Part shown: positions 37,162-44,931 of the stretch, piece by piece
How positions within the stretch are numbered: position 1 is the first letter of the stretch
How the letters are laid out: each line of letters begins with the position of its first letter
DNA from: Mesorhizobium japonicum MAFF 303099
GTDB lineage: Bacteria; Pseudomonadota; Alphaproteobacteria; Rhizobiales; Rhizobiaceae
Reading direction: 5' to 3'
DNA length: 64,000 nt
NCBI RefSeq assembly: GCF_000009625.1
Contig: NC_002678.2
Location: 5,798,001 to 5,862,000, forward strand
Translations under genes and position numbers: made by a program
The notes under the pieces: model-generated
Told to the model about the DNA's origin: nothing
What the model saw: only the letters and a program-made list of their open reading frames with translations
Databases searched by the model: none

Positions 37162-37566
37162 TTTTGATCTCCCTGTCTTGTCAAATTTCTTGATTGCAGG
37201 ATGGATGGCCGTGTGTCGAAGAAGCCGCTTAGCCCATCCCGGTGGGCCGCGAGGCACAGGACCGGCCCCATCCGGTCATGGCCCCGCGGCGCCGCTCCCG
37301 GGAGGAAACGAATTGGCGCCGATCTTCAATCGTCTCGATGGGCCCGGTTCGGGTCGTTCAGCGCCGGGGCAATCGAGATGACATCTCGGAAACAACCATT
37401 AGACCAGCTAGCGTGAAATCAGCGTGAGATGACGACCATCTTTAGCTCCGTGTCTTTGCCGAGCTTGGGTCGCCTCGCACGCAACGTTTTGTTGACCCGA
37501 TCAAAATCGTAGGGCGAAAGTGGCAGACAACAGGGAAAGGGTTTCTCCAACAGCGAGGATTGTGGA
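37162..37566. other. Divergent promoter region between peroxidase 1 and YcaO, 405 bp
   Basis: It must hold promoters for both peroxidase 1 (minus) and YcaO (plus). It contains the tandem 11-bp direct repeat at 37410-37431. No convincing small ORF for a precursor peptide with a ribosome-binding site was found in it. Confidence 0.5.
37410..37431 (+). promoter_or_regulatory. Tandem 11-bp direct repeat, candidate BTAD/SARP operator
   Basis: AGCGTGAAATC is followed directly by AGCGTGAGATG: eight of eight leading bases are shared and the period is 11 bp, as in SARP/AfsR binding sites (heptamers one helical turn apart). It lies about 136 bp upstream of the YcaO start. The same element occurs at 43111-43132. 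Confidence 0.5.
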
Positions 37567-38877
37567 TTGACCGCCGCAAACGCGTTCGAACTGGCAGCGC
37601 GATTTTGTTCACAGCCGCAAGATTTAGCGCCTGAACAGGCTGCAATGGCCCGCGGGTTGCTCGGCGCGCTCGGCTACCTTGACACCAGCGACACAGATCC
37701 CGGCTTGATGGCGACAAATAACCGCCAAGGACTACTCTCAGCAGCGGCAAATTTTGGCAATCTGTTCCGCTTGCACGCCCGCCACGCACCGGGGCTGTAC
37801 TTCTTTGGCGCGCAGGTAAACCGCAACTGGGGAGATTCGGTTTCAGCCATTTCTGCCAGCTTCAGTGGCGTCGGCCTCACACCGGGGCGCGCATTCGAGG
37901 CCTGCATCGGCGAGGGCATCGAATATCATAGCGAATGGCAACAGCCGCACGGGACGATGAACCGCACGACAGTAGATGGTGTAGGTCATTGGCAGGACGT
38001 TCGCCTGGCTGAACACCTGGACGATTTCCGGGTGCAATCCGGTTTCGGTGAAAGTGACCGGTGGGTGCCCGTGCGCCGGCTGGACGACGGTAGACAGGGC
38101 TATTTGCCCGAGACGCTTTTCATTCGCAGCGCAAACCGAAGCGCCTGGGTAACCAGTTGCGGATGCGCCGCAGGGATAACCCACGAGGCTGCCCTGACCT
38201 CGGCGCTGCTGGAAGCAATCGAGCGCGATGCGGCTGCCGGCTGGTGGCGCAGCAGGCGCGGCGGCCGGTTGATCGGACTGGAAGCGCTTGCTGGCGCGGG
38301 TGTGCTCGATCTGCTTGCGCGGATAAGGCAGGAGAAGCTCGGCAGGTGCACCCAGTTTCTCGACATATCGGGTGAGTTTCCCGCGCCTGTAATCGCGGCG
38401 CTATCCTTCGACGCGGATGGTCGCGGCCTGGCAGTCGGGCTGGCTTGCAGGCTGGACGCCGGCAACGCCCTGAGGGCGGCGCTGCTGGAAATGTGCCAGA
38501 TGGAATTGGCTCTCGATCTGGCGGCAATGAAACGCGCAGAACAGGGAGTTGAGAGGCTCGACGAGGTCGACCGCCTGCAGGCGGAGCGCGCCGAGACCCC
38601 TGGCGCAATCGACACGGACCTCGTCTCACACCTGTCCAGTGGCGTGCTGATGCACAAAAATGATGAAAAGGACTTGAATTTCGTATCCTTGGTTGGCGAA
38701 ATGCTCAAAAAGCAATACCGCATATACGCAGCAGATCTGACCACGCCGATGTTTGACATTCCCGTCGCCAAAGTCTTCGTCCCAGGGCTGCAGCCATTTC
38801 CGTCGCCGTTCCAGTCGCGTCGGCTTCGTTCCCTGATTGACCAGGCCGGCCCGAGCGGCCGCGCCGATCTTATGTAG
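37567..38877 (+). CDS. YcaO-domain protein
   Basis: 436 aa. The ATP/Mg-binding YcaO motifs are present: GVGLTPGRAFEACIGEGIEY (E116, E119) and AAGITHEAALTSALLEAIER with E216, E219 and R220. The C-terminal VAKVFVPGLQPFPSPF corresponds to the conserved closing strand. YcaO enzymes use ATP to activate peptide amides, making azolines, amidines or thioamides. No E1-like, TfuA-like or SagB-type partner is next to it. The only usable start is TTG 37567, with a GAGGA site 7 nt upstream. It is followed 23 bp later by a BTAD regulator, so they share a transcript. Confidence 0.82.
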   Translation: MTAANAFELAARFCSQPQDLAPEQAAMARGLLGALGYLDTSDTDPGLMATNNRQGLLSAAANFGNLFRLHARHAPGLYFFGAQVNRNWGDSVSAISASFSGVGLTPGRAFEACIGEGIEYHSEWQQPHGTMNRTTVDGVGHWQDVRLAEHLDDFRVQSGFGESDRWVPVRRLDDGRQGYLPETLFIRSANRSAWVTSCGCAAGITHEAALTSALLEAIERDAAAGWWRSRRGGRLIGLEALAGAGVLDLLARIRQEKLGRCTQFLDISGEFPAPVIAALSFDADGRGLAVGLACRLDAGNALRAALLEMCQMELALDLAAMKRAEQGVERLDEVDRLQAERAETPGAIDTDLVSHLSSGVLMHKNDEKDLNFVSLVGEMLKKQYRIYAADLTTPMFDIPVAKVFVPGLQPFPSPFQSRRLRSLIDQAGPSGRADLM

Positions 38878-38900
38878 ACGGAGGCAGTTGCGGGACAACG

Positions 38901-40967
38901 ATGATCGGGCACAACTCCCCAACGAGGACTGCGCCGCTGATCAGCGTCACGACGCTTGACAAGGTAGCGCTGAGCCGACTTGGGCGAGACGTCGCCGTGA
39001 GAAACCGCAAGTCGCGCGCCGTCCTTGCCTATCTTGCACTGAGCCCACATGGTTTTGAAACCCGCGAGCGCATCTGCGGCTTGCTCTGGAGTGAATCGGA
39101 CGAGGCACGAGCGAGGGCCTCGCTCAGGCAAACGGTAGTCGATCTCAAGGCCTGTCTGGCTGAAATCGAAGGAGTTTTCTCCGGAGACCGGCTCAACGTG
39201 ACGCTGAAGCCGTCGCTGGTCACGGTGGATGTGGGCGAGATCAGACACGAACTGAAAGCTGGCCGGATCCCCCCCATCCTTCTGGAGAGGCAGCGTGTCG
39301 CCGAAAGCTTTCTCAATGGCCTGGACGACATCGACCCTTCGTTTCGGAACTGGGTCCTCGTCCAGCGGCAATGCCTTCAGGACGAATTTATCTCATGTCT
39401 GGAAGCGATGGCCAAGGCCGCGGCAGACTGGCCAGCCCTAAAGCGGGCCGGACAAGCCCTGCTCAATCTCGATCCGACCAACGAGATCGGGTGCCGAGCT
39501 GTCATGGAAGCGTCGGCTCGGATGGGCGACCAAGCAACGGCCTTGAGGGCCTATAAGGGGCTTTGGGACCTGCTTGAAACAGAATTCGACAGCGAACCTT
39601 CAGCCGCCACGCAGGCACTGGTCAGTGACATCAAGCTCGGTACGATCGGGGCCACGGACAGGGGGGCGGTGACCGCAATCGCCGCCGAGGCGTTCGGGTC
39701 CCAGGCGCAACGGCTGCAAGAGCCCGCCGCCGGCGTGCTGCTGTTCGTGCGGGAGTTCGAATTGGTGAGCGGTTCCGTCCGCGCGCGGAACGCCGTGCAA
39801 ATCTTCCGCAGTGAACTGGTTGCGTCCCTGGTGCGATTCCGCGACTGGGCGGTAATGGAATGGGAAGGGCATCCCCCCCGCTTCACCGAGAATGCCTATT
39901 GCATCGAGGCGACCGGATTTATCGACGGGCCGACATTGCGTCTCAGCATGACGCTTAAGCAGCTTGCATCGGGGCGCTACATCTGGAGCGAGCAGTTTGT
40001 CATCGAAAACAGCCAGTGGTACCAGACCCAGCAGAGGCTCATCCGCCGCATCGCCGTCGCGCTGGGCGTCAGCATGTCGTCCGAACGGCTGGTTCAGATC
40101 GCCAGCATCCCGGACCTGTCGCTGGAGCAGTTCGACCGCTGGCTGAGGGCGCAGGAACTGATCTTTCAGTGGCGCCCGGAGTCAGAGGAGCGGGCCGAGG
40201 CTCTGTTCAGATCAATCATCGCAGAGTCACCACGCTTCGCTGCCGCCTACGCCGGGTTGGCCGGCATCATCAATTCACGGCATCTGATCTTCCCCGGCAT
40301 CGGCCGGCGACGCGAACGCCACGCCGAAGCGCTGACGTTTGCCAAGCAGGCGACCCAGATCGATCCAATCGATTCGCGAAGCCAACTGCATCTGGCGTGG
40401 TCCTACGCCATGAACGGCATCCCGCAGCAGGCAGCCATCAGCTTCCTTCTAGCCTGCGAACTCAATGGCAACGACCCCTGGACCTTGGTCTCCGCTTCTC
40501 TCGGGCTTGCTTATTGCGATGATCGCGAGAACGCGCGGCGTATCGCCACTCTGGCGTTGCAGACCGGACTCGGCGTTTCACGCCTGCAATGGAGCTATCA
40601 GGCGGGCGTGCGGTTCCTGCTTGGCGACTATGCCGGTTGCGTCGAAGCGGCCGAGCGCGCCGCCGATAGTGTGTCGTACATCGGCGGCTGGAAGGCTGCG
40701 GCGCTCGCCTTGCTCGGCAATGAGAAAGCAGCGCATGAAGAGGCCGACCGATTTTTAGCGCAGCTGAAGACGACGTGGTTTGGAAATGAGTCACCGGAGC
40801 CGGGCAACGTCGGCACATGGCTCATGGATAGCTTTCCGATCTACAGTCCAGAGGCCGTCGAGGCACTGCGCCGAGGGCTAGCCGGGGCCGGCATTGTCGT
40901 CAGCCATATGCCTTTGCCAGAGCCCGTTCTATCGGCAGCCCCGGATGGTGTAGTCCGCGATGCGTGA
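38901..40967 (+). CDS. BTAD-domain transcriptional regulator (AfsR/SARP-like) with C-terminal TPR-type repeats
   Basis: 688 aa. A winged-helix domain at about 14-105 (RNRKSRAVLAYLALSPHGFE, RICGLLWSESDEARARASLR) is followed by a bacterial transcriptional activation domain (about 110-250; QCLQDEFISCLEAMAKAAAD, ALRAYKGLWDLLETEFDSEP). The rest is helical with TPR-like units near 400-640. SARP/BTAD proteins activate natural-product genes by binding tandem direct repeats. It is co-transcribed with YcaO and lies between the two candidate operators. Its 3' end overlaps the convergent 133-aa gene by 39 bp. Confidence 0.82.
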   Translation: MIGHNSPTRTAPLISVTTLDKVALSRLGRDVAVRNRKSRAVLAYLALSPHGFETRERICGLLWSESDEARARASLRQTVVDLKACLAEIEGVFSGDRLNVTLKPSLVTVDVGEIRHELKAGRIPPILLERQRVAESFLNGLDDIDPSFRNWVLVQRQCLQDEFISCLEAMAKAAADWPALKRAGQALLNLDPTNEIGCRAVMEASARMGDQATALRAYKGLWDLLETEFDSEPSAATQALVSDIKLGTIGATDRGAVTAIAAEAFGSQAQRLQEPAAGVLLFVREFELVSGSVRARNAVQIFRSELVASLVRFRDWAVMEWEGHPPRFTENAYCIEATGFIDGPTLRLSMTLKQLASGRYIWSEQFVIENSQWYQTQQRLIRRIAVALGVSMSSERLVQIASIPDLSLEQFDRWLRAQELIFQWRPESEERAEALFRSIIAESPRFAAAYAGLAGIINSRHLIFPGIGRRRERHAEALTFAKQATQIDPIDSRSQLHLAWSYAMNGIPQQAAISFLLACELNGNDPWTLVSASLGLAYCDDRENARRIATLALQTGLGVSRLQWSYQAGVRFLLGDYAGCVEAAERAADSVSYIGGWKAAALALLGNEKAAHEEADRFLAQLKTTWFGNESPEPGNVGTWLMDSFPIYSPEAVEALRRGLAGAGIVVSHMPLPEPVLSAAPDGVVRDA

Positions 40968-41330
40968 GTAGAAGAAACTGTCGCGGTTGAACGGCACCTT
41001 TTCGAGAATGGCATCGAAATAGAATTCCGGAATGCCATAGTCGGCCATGCCACCTTGTTCGGTCTGGAGCTTCTTTTGCGATTGCGTCACTTGATTGTTG
41101 GGCGGTAACCGCAGGAAGAAGACGTGGTCGTATCCCTGAACGATCTGGATTTCCTTATAGCGGTCCGGCACGACGACGAGTCCATCGAGTTGGGCCTTGA
41201 ACTCGGCCAAGTCGCGCGGACGCGTGCTGGGATCCTGTGCCCATTGCACCACCTTGCGGCCGGTCGCCTCGAAGTTAAGGGTTTGGATCGGTTCGGGAAA
41301 GGCGTCCAAATTATCGACGGGGTCAGCCAT
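40929..41330 (-). CDS. 133-aa protein with NHLP-like leader region; candidate modified-peptide precursor
   Basis: Residues 28-78 (VVQWAQDPSTRPRDLAEF ... YKEIQIVQGYDHVFFLRLPP) follow the pattern of nitrile-hydratase-like leader peptides: W-x-D-P near the start, a helix, then V-x-V-V-x-(5-7)-L-P-P. A Gly-Gly lies at 93-94, and a 39-residue tail rich in Phe/Tyr with single Cys132 follows. It starts 2 bp after the peroxidase 2 stop, so it is translationally coupled. With a YcaO enzyme nearby, a ribosomally made, modified peptide is the best hypothesis; an alternative is a small accessory subunit of the peroxidase. Confidence 0.6.
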   Translation of the reverse strand: MADPVDNLDAFPEPIQTLNFEATGRKVVQWAQDPSTRPRDLAEFKAQLDGLVVVPDRYKEIQIVQGYDHVFFLRLPPNNQVTQSQKKLQTEQGGMADYGIPEFYFDAILEKVPFNRDSFFYSRIADYTIRGCR

Positions 41331-41332
41331 GT

Positions 41333-43072
41333 TTAAGCTCCAGGAGTTGTAGGCGGGGTGATAAACCGGGGCCAGGCGTCGCCCAGATTGAGCGCGCTGG
41401 CGACGAAAAGGATCAGGTCGGCCATCGTTCGCGGGATGCCAGTGGGAAACAATCTGGCGACGAGGTCTTGCGTAATTGGGTCGTCTTCGATCATGGCGCG
41501 CGAGGCCGCGAATCTTGCCATGAAGACATCCCCTACAATCACCGATCCGATGGTACCGAAACACAGCCCGTCCTGTTCGATCGCGGCCTCCAACAACAAC
41601 CAGAACAACAACGGCGGATTTTCTGCCAGCTCGGCCGACTCGGCCGCGGTGAAAGCGACGGTCGAATCTTGAAGCCAGGATCGAATAGCCTGGTGCCGTT
41701 TCTCGGCGTCGCCCAGCAGTGGCGCGGCCGTGAGAGCGGCCTGCGGCAGTTGTTCGATCAAGGCATCGAGCCTGAGCAGGCCGCCAATGGTCCCTCGCAC
41801 CAAATCGCTGAACAAAAGTCCCGACGCATTCGGATCGGGGAGTGCAGCCCTGTCTGCTTCGCTCAACAGACCCGCTGCGGCGGGCTCGAGTGGCTTTGAA
41901 TCGGGGCCGACGCAAAGGATCGGCATGGTGTAGGCACTCAGCAGCACTTCGTTGACCGTTGGTCCGATACGCCGACTGAACTGCGGCGTCGAGCCGGCGA
42001 TCTGGAAGAAATGCGACCAATCGGCGATCCAGTGTTCGGAGACCGGGAATCTATGCGGGCGTGACGAGGAGCGGTTAAGCAACACGTTCTCCAGCCCTTC
42101 GCCGTCCGGATGCTGGTCATTGAAGACATAGGAAAGCCTGACCATGGAATGGCCCAGGCGGTATGCCGCGTGGGAAAACTCAATCGGGACGCCTTCCGGC
42201 ATGTCGACCAGGGGCCTGAACCCGTTCGCGTTGTAGAGGTCCCATATCGGCTTGGCGATGAGGCGCGGCAGCAAGTCGTTTTGCAGCACATTCCGGTAAA
42301 TCGCTGTCGTAACGCGGCGTGTCCGGTCGAAAAGATACGCACCTGCCGGCAGTTCGGCGTCCTTTTTGGGTATTCCGCTTTTGCCAAGTGCATTGGCCAC
42401 GGCATTGTGCAGGTGCAGGAAAAGCGCCGTCATTTGCGCAATGTTGGCGTTGTCGTCGCTGCGCTGGTCTGCGGCCAGGACGTCCGTCCGACCAGCTTCG
42501 AACCCATCGCTCAGATCGGCCTGTTGGAAGCGTGGCAAGTCGCGCTTGGCAAAGGGACAGGCGCCCGCGGGCATCGCCATGGCGTTCAGTGACGGCGGTG
42601 CCATCGGGCCGGTGCGCATGAGCGACCTGACAACTTCACCAGGCTTGGCCACAACATACAAACCAGGGTTAGAGAACGGTCCTCCGCCGTAAAGCACGTC
42701 GAGCAGGAGCGCCTCCTCGCGTTCGTTGCGGCGCTCTGCCTCGTGGGCCGCCAACAAGGGACTGAGCGAGGAATTGCGGATAATGTCGTGTGCGGCGAAC
42801 TGAGCAAGATAGGTGTACCCTGCCGGAATCCGCTCATTGGTTTTATTGCCACCTCCGGCGGATGCCACACTCATCCTGCGCAGCAGCTTGGCAAACAGGC
42901 ACTGAGTGGCCCAAGGCGTCTCCAGGCCATGATAGAGCTTGGCTTCGTCCGCGCCGCCCTCGTAGCCAAAATTGCGGAACTGGACCTGGCGCGGATCGAC
43001 AGCGGCGGCAGTGCTTTGAGCTCCGTCTTTCAGAGCCGGCCCAGTCGCACTGGTCCCGCGATGAGCGTTCAT
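41333..43072 (-). CDS. Bacterial heme peroxidase, animal peroxidase/cyclooxygenase superfamily (peroxidase 2)
   Basis: 579 aa. Distal Q91 and H95 (YLAQFAAHDII), Arg204 (ADQRSDDNANI) and proximal H308 (AAYRLGHSMVRLSY) are conserved relative to peroxidase 1, but the remaining sequence is quite different, so they are not a recent duplication. An extended N-terminus (1-75) precedes the catalytic domain. No signal peptide is visible. It follows the 131-aa membrane-protein gene by 25 bp and is coupled to the 133-aa gene downstream. Confidence 0.86.
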   Translation of the reverse strand: MNAHRGTSATGPALKDGAQSTAAAVDPRQVQFRNFGYEGGADEAKLYHGLETPWATQCLFAKLLRRMSVASAGGGNKTNERIPAGYTYLAQFAAHDIIRNSSLSPLLAAHEAERRNEREEALLLDVLYGGGPFSNPGLYVVAKPGEVVRSLMRTGPMAPPSLNAMAMPAGACPFAKRDLPRFQQADLSDGFEAGRTDVLAADQRSDDNANIAQMTALFLHLHNAVANALGKSGIPKKDAELPAGAYLFDRTRRVTTAIYRNVLQNDLLPRLIAKPIWDLYNANGFRPLVDMPEGVPIEFSHAAYRLGHSMVRLSYVFNDQHPDGEGLENVLLNRSSSRPHRFPVSEHWIADWSHFFQIAGSTPQFSRRIGPTVNEVLLSAYTMPILCVGPDSKPLEPAAAGLLSEADRAALPDPNASGLLFSDLVRGTIGGLLRLDALIEQLPQAALTAAPLLGDAEKRHQAIRSWLQDSTVAFTAAESAELAENPPLLFWLLLEAAIEQDGLCFGTIGSVIVGDVFMARFAASRAMIEDDPITQDLVARLFPTGIPRTMADLILFVASALNLGDAWPRFITPPTTPGA

Positions 43073-43097
43073 GCCGGTTCTCCCCGTCCCTTCGTCC

Positions 43098-43493
43098 CTA
43101 TCCCATATGTTTCGTGAAACCAGCGTGAAATGCTGCTAATTTCGCGGCGCGCGAGGAAGCCTCGCTGCTGTCATCGTTCCGGGCTGTCACAGAGATGCGA
43201 CGCCACAGCTGGTCTCCAATCCGATCCAGAAACCGATAGCGCGTTTCATTGCTTCGGTTGTGAAGGCCGACAGCCTGATCACCCAATGCGGTATGAGCGG
43301 CGAGGCCCTGTATCTCATTTTGCAGATCGCCTCTTGTCGGCTGTGAGGTGATTTGAACGGCTGTCATGAGAGCCCAGGCCGAGGCAACTACTCCGATCAC
43401 AACCCTCGGTATTGTGCCCGGCGGCCTATTGGTCGGTATTCTGTTGGTTTCCTCCTCCCCCCGTTTCCGGGGCGGCTCTGCGACCGTTGTCAT
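43098..43493 (-). CDS. Small single-span membrane protein, 131 aa
   Basis: A proline/charge-rich N-terminus is followed by one hydrophobic helix at about residues 30-48 (VVIGVVASAWALMTAVQI) and a polar helical domain ending in HAGFTKHMG. I do not recognise the family. It is the first gene of the minus-strand operon with peroxidase 2 and the 133-aa protein, so it may anchor or export a product of the cluster. An inverted repeat at 43539-43553 lies 46 bp upstream of the ATG. Confidence 0.65.
   Translation of the reverse strand: MTTVAEPPRKRGEEETNRIPTNRPPGTIPRVVIGVVASAWALMTAVQITSQPTRGDLQNEIQGLAAHTALGDQAVGLHNRSNETRYRFLDRIGDQLWRRISVTARNDDSSEASSRAAKLAAFHAGFTKHMG
43111..43132 (-). promoter_or_regulatory. 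Second tandem 11-bp direct repeat, candidate BTAD/SARP operator
   Basis: On the plus strand TTCGTGAAACC is followed by AGCGTGAAATG, same 11-bp period and core CGTGAAA as at 37410-37431. It lies 39-60 bp upstream of the peroxidase 2 ATG and overlaps the 3' coding end of the 131-aa gene, which could allow separate activation of peroxidase 2 and the 133-aa gene. Confidence 0.45.
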
Positions 43494-43538
43494 GTGAATT
43501 CCCCCAAATGATGATAACCGACTATAACAGAGTTACCG

Positions 43539-43553
43539 CTGCTAATTTAGCAG
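43539..43553. promoter_or_regulatory. Inverted repeat upstream of the 131-aa/peroxidase 2 operon
   Basis: CTGCTAA and TTAGCAG are perfect arms around one base. The half CTGCTAATTT recurs at 43133-43142, beside the second direct-repeat operator. It may bind a dimeric regulator or form part of the operon promoter. Confidence 0.35.
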
Positions 43554-43723
43554 ATTCTTGCTCTCAACTGCGCTTGGGTCATGCTTCCAAGCAATGGGAA
43601 GTAACAGCGGCAATGCAGCAGGCAGGCGTGCTGATGGATTCCCGTCGGGACCCGGCCAATCCGGGAACTTGGCTGCCCGTACCATCGGACATAGTGCGCG
43701 ACGGTCCGCTGGGTCCGGTCGTG

Positions 43724-44122
43724 TCAGCAGATCGCAGCCACGCCTTCCGAGGCGCGCCTGCTTTTGGATTTGCTGGTCAGTTGGTCGCCCCACATGACAG
43801 CGAAGCTGCAACCGGCGGCCAGGCTCTCGCCATGGCCAAGCACCGGCAATCCGTTCCACTTGTCGACCGAACCGCGGTTGTGGGCATCTGCGACATGACT
43901 GACCGGCTCGAAACAAACGAAGTTGCTCACCGCCGCCCGAGATGCGATTTGACAATGGCAGAAGCAGGTTGGAGGCGAGATCGACTGGGTTCGTGCTGCC
44001 GTCGTCAGGCCATGGCCTGAACAGCGGCGGCCACGGTCGAACCGCGCCAGACCAGCGCCAAGCGACGGAACGATTTCGGCGGACAGGTGGCCATTTCGAA
44101 TTTCAATGGTCCGGGTCGTCAA
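43724..44122 (-). pseudogene. Aldose 1-epimerase relic (frameshift and internal deletion)
   Basis: The first about 28 codons (TTG start, IEIRNGHLSAEIVPSLGAGL, ARFD) are the family N-terminus. The next recognisable part, LFRPWPDDGSTNPVDLASNL then LSNRISGGG, is in a different frame. After that the original frame gives SNFVCFEPVSHVADAHN and LPVLGHGESLAAG, the family C-terminus. The central catalytic part (about 150-180 residues) is missing. It begins 2 bp after the GntR stop, so it was once the last gene of the sugar operon. Confidence 0.7.
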
Positions 44123-44124
44123 AC

Positions 44125-44931
44125 TCAGATGGGATCGGCACTGGCAGTAGGGACCGGCTGTTGGTGGCGGCCCTTGCGAGCGACGGCGAGAAGGTCGTTC
44201 GAGGCGATGCCGATCAGCGCTTTCATCTGGTCGTGAGCATCGTCGACTCTACGCATGCGGATCGCTTCCAGCACATCGCCATGGGCGCTGAGCGTCTGCT
44301 GATAGTTGGCGGTGGCCGATGTGGTCAGTCGGAAAGAGAAGCTAAGCGCGGCTGCCAGCATATTGCCGAGATTGGCGAAAACCGGGTTGCGGCTGGCGCG
44401 CAGGATGGCGGTATGAAAGCGGACATCGGCATCGAGACAGGCCGCGAGGTCGTCCTCCGGCGCAATGCGCATGGCCTCATAGGCGGCTTCGATCACCGCG
44501 AGATCGCCCGAGGTCGCCATCTTGGCCGCAAGCTGGGCGGCAGCCGGCTCGATGACCAGCCGTGCCTCGATCAAGCCGCGGACGAAATCGAGATCAGGCT
44601 CGATATCGCGCATCCATTCGAGAACCTGCGCATCAAGCCTGTTCCATTCGCTCGACACGCGCACGCGCGTGCCAGCCCGCTTGCGTGCCTCGATCAGTCC
44701 CTTGGCCGAAAGTGTCAGCAGCGCATCGCGTAGCGCCGTGCGGCTGGCGCCGTAGATGACGCACAGTTCAGCCTCCGTCGGCAGGACCGCGTGCTGCGCG
44801 TAGATGCCGGCGAGAATGCGCTGTCCAAGATCGCGTGCGATGCGATCCTTCAGGGACAGTGTGGCGCCATCTCCGGCAGGAAGGTCCTGCTTGCCTTGAT
44901 CGCTCACAGCGGTCGCCGCGTCCATCGTCAT
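44125..44931 (-). CDS. GntR-family transcriptional regulator (FCD subfamily)
   Basis: 268 aa. The wHTH (about 28-95) contains LPTEAELCVIYGASRTALRD and LSAKGLIEARKRAGTRVRV; the FCD domain follows, with ligand/metal-site candidates in CLDADVRFHTAILRAS and LSAHGDVLEAIRMR. ATG 44931 overlaps the upstream permease stop (ATGA); a long in-frame extension runs through the permease gene and is not real. Encoded at the end of the sugar-transport operon, it probably represses that operon in response to a sugar acid such as galactonate. Confidence 0.88.
   Translation of the reverse strand: MTMDAATAVSDQGKQDLPAGDGATLSLKDRIARDLGQRILAGIYAQHAVLPTEAELCVIYGASRTALRDALLTLSAKGLIEARKRAGTRVRVSSEWNRLDAQVLEWMRDIEPDLDFVRGLIEARLVIEPAAAQLAAKMATSGDLAVIEAAYEAMRIAPEDDLAACLDADVRFHTAILRASRNPVFANLGNMLAAALSFSFRLTTSATANYQQTLSAHGDVLEAIRMRRVDDAHDQMKALIGIASNDLLAVARKGRHQQPVPTASADPI

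Noticed and set aside
36127..37167. 346-codon plus-strand frame opposite peroxidase 1
   Set aside because: Antisense of the heme peroxidase gene; no family features, and the opposite strand carries all heme-site motifs.
37162..37566. Search for a short precursor-peptide gene directly before YcaO
   Set aside because: No frame with a ribosome-binding site and leader-like helix plus Cys/Ser/Thr-rich tail was found; the 133-aa gene is a better candidate.
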